Shown: piece after piece, positions 13,587 to 13,637 of the stretch
How positions within the stretch are numbered: position 1 is the stretch's first letter
How the letters are laid out: each line of letters opens with the position of its first letter
Source: an uncultured Prevotella sp.
GTDB taxonomy: Bacteria > Bacteroidota > Bacteroidia > Bacteroidales > Bacteroidaceae
Assembly (NCBI GenBank): GCA_934196725.1
Contig: CAKPWR010000065.1
Coordinates: 1 to 13,637, forward strand
DNA: 13,637 nucleotides
Direction: 5' to 3'
Position numbers and translations under genes: made by a program
Notes under the pieces: generated by a model
Told to the model about the DNA's origin: nothing
Seen by the model: the letters and a program-made list of their open reading frames with translations, nothing else
Database searches by the model: none

Positions 13587-13637
13587 TTAACCGTTGTGCT
13601 TCTTCATGATCTTGATCAACTCAACAACCTTGTGTGA
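13587..13637 (-). CDS. C-terminal end of a gene, possibly glyceraldehyde-3-phosphate dehydrogenase (truncated by window edge)
   Basis: Only the last 16 codons and TAA are in the window: SHKVVELIKIMKKHNG. The pattern S-x-K/R-V-V-E/D-L fits the final helix of GAPDH, which normally follows 'WYDNExGY'. The strong terminator after it would suit a highly expressed glycolytic gene. Sixteen residues cannot prove the family, so the name is tentative; the frame itself is well supported by the stop codon and terminator. Confidence 0.5.
   Translation of the reverse strand, partial: SHKVVELIKIMKKHNG

Overview
The window looks like chromosome from a Bacteroidetes gut bacterium of the Prevotellaceae, most likely a Segatella/Prevotella copri-like species (inferred from protein style, not from a search). 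The signs are Bacteroidetes-type promoters (TTTG, 19 bp, TAnnTTTG), weak Shine-Dalgarno sites at most genes, secreted glycoside hydrolases with 'KAQ'-type signal peptides, a type IX secretion-like C-terminal tail, and the characteristic glycogen trio of this phylum. No tRNA, rRNA, CRISPR array or insertion sequence is visible. No gene-free stretch exceeds 300 bases; the longest is the 223-bp divergent promoter region at 10406-10628.

Region 1 (1-5660, + strand) is the end of a pectin-type polysaccharide utilization locus. It holds the 3' part of a surface DUF4957/DUF5123-type beta-helix protein closed by a terminator, then a separately promoted pair: a GH28 polygalacturonase-like enzyme and a GH43 enzyme. 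A hairpin terminator at 5628-5656 serves both this pair and the convergent operon.

Region 2 (5680-10405, - strand) is a glycogen metabolism operon. The order of transcription is GH133-type debranching enzyme, GT4 glycogen synthase-like glycosyltransferase, then a GH57 amylase-like protein. The promoter at 10454-10484 has a perfect consensus. The GH57 protein lacks the expected catalytic Glu (RNSSLIY in place of RNTELIY) and carries a coiled coil plus a Lys/Ala/Pro-rich tail, so it may not be an ordinary hydrolase. The 65-bp gap before it is almost entirely a degenerate 7-bp periodic repeat.

Region 3 (10578-11333, + strand) is a Crp/Fnr-family regulator divergent from the glycogen operon and a candidate regulator of it. 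An imperfect 62-bp inverted repeat lies between it and the convergent kinase gene.

Region 4 (11431-13473, - strand) is miaA (tRNA dimethylallyltransferase) followed by a diacylglycerol-kinase-like lipid kinase. Between them is a 21-bp tandem repeat with two overlapping candidate micro-ORFs that encode cationic heptad-repeat peptides; this is the least explained element here. The miaA promoter sits so close to its ATG that the mRNA is predicted to be nearly leaderless. The window ends in the last 16 codons of a - strand gene that resembles the C-terminal helix of glyceraldehyde-3-phosphate dehydrogenase, with a strong terminator after it.
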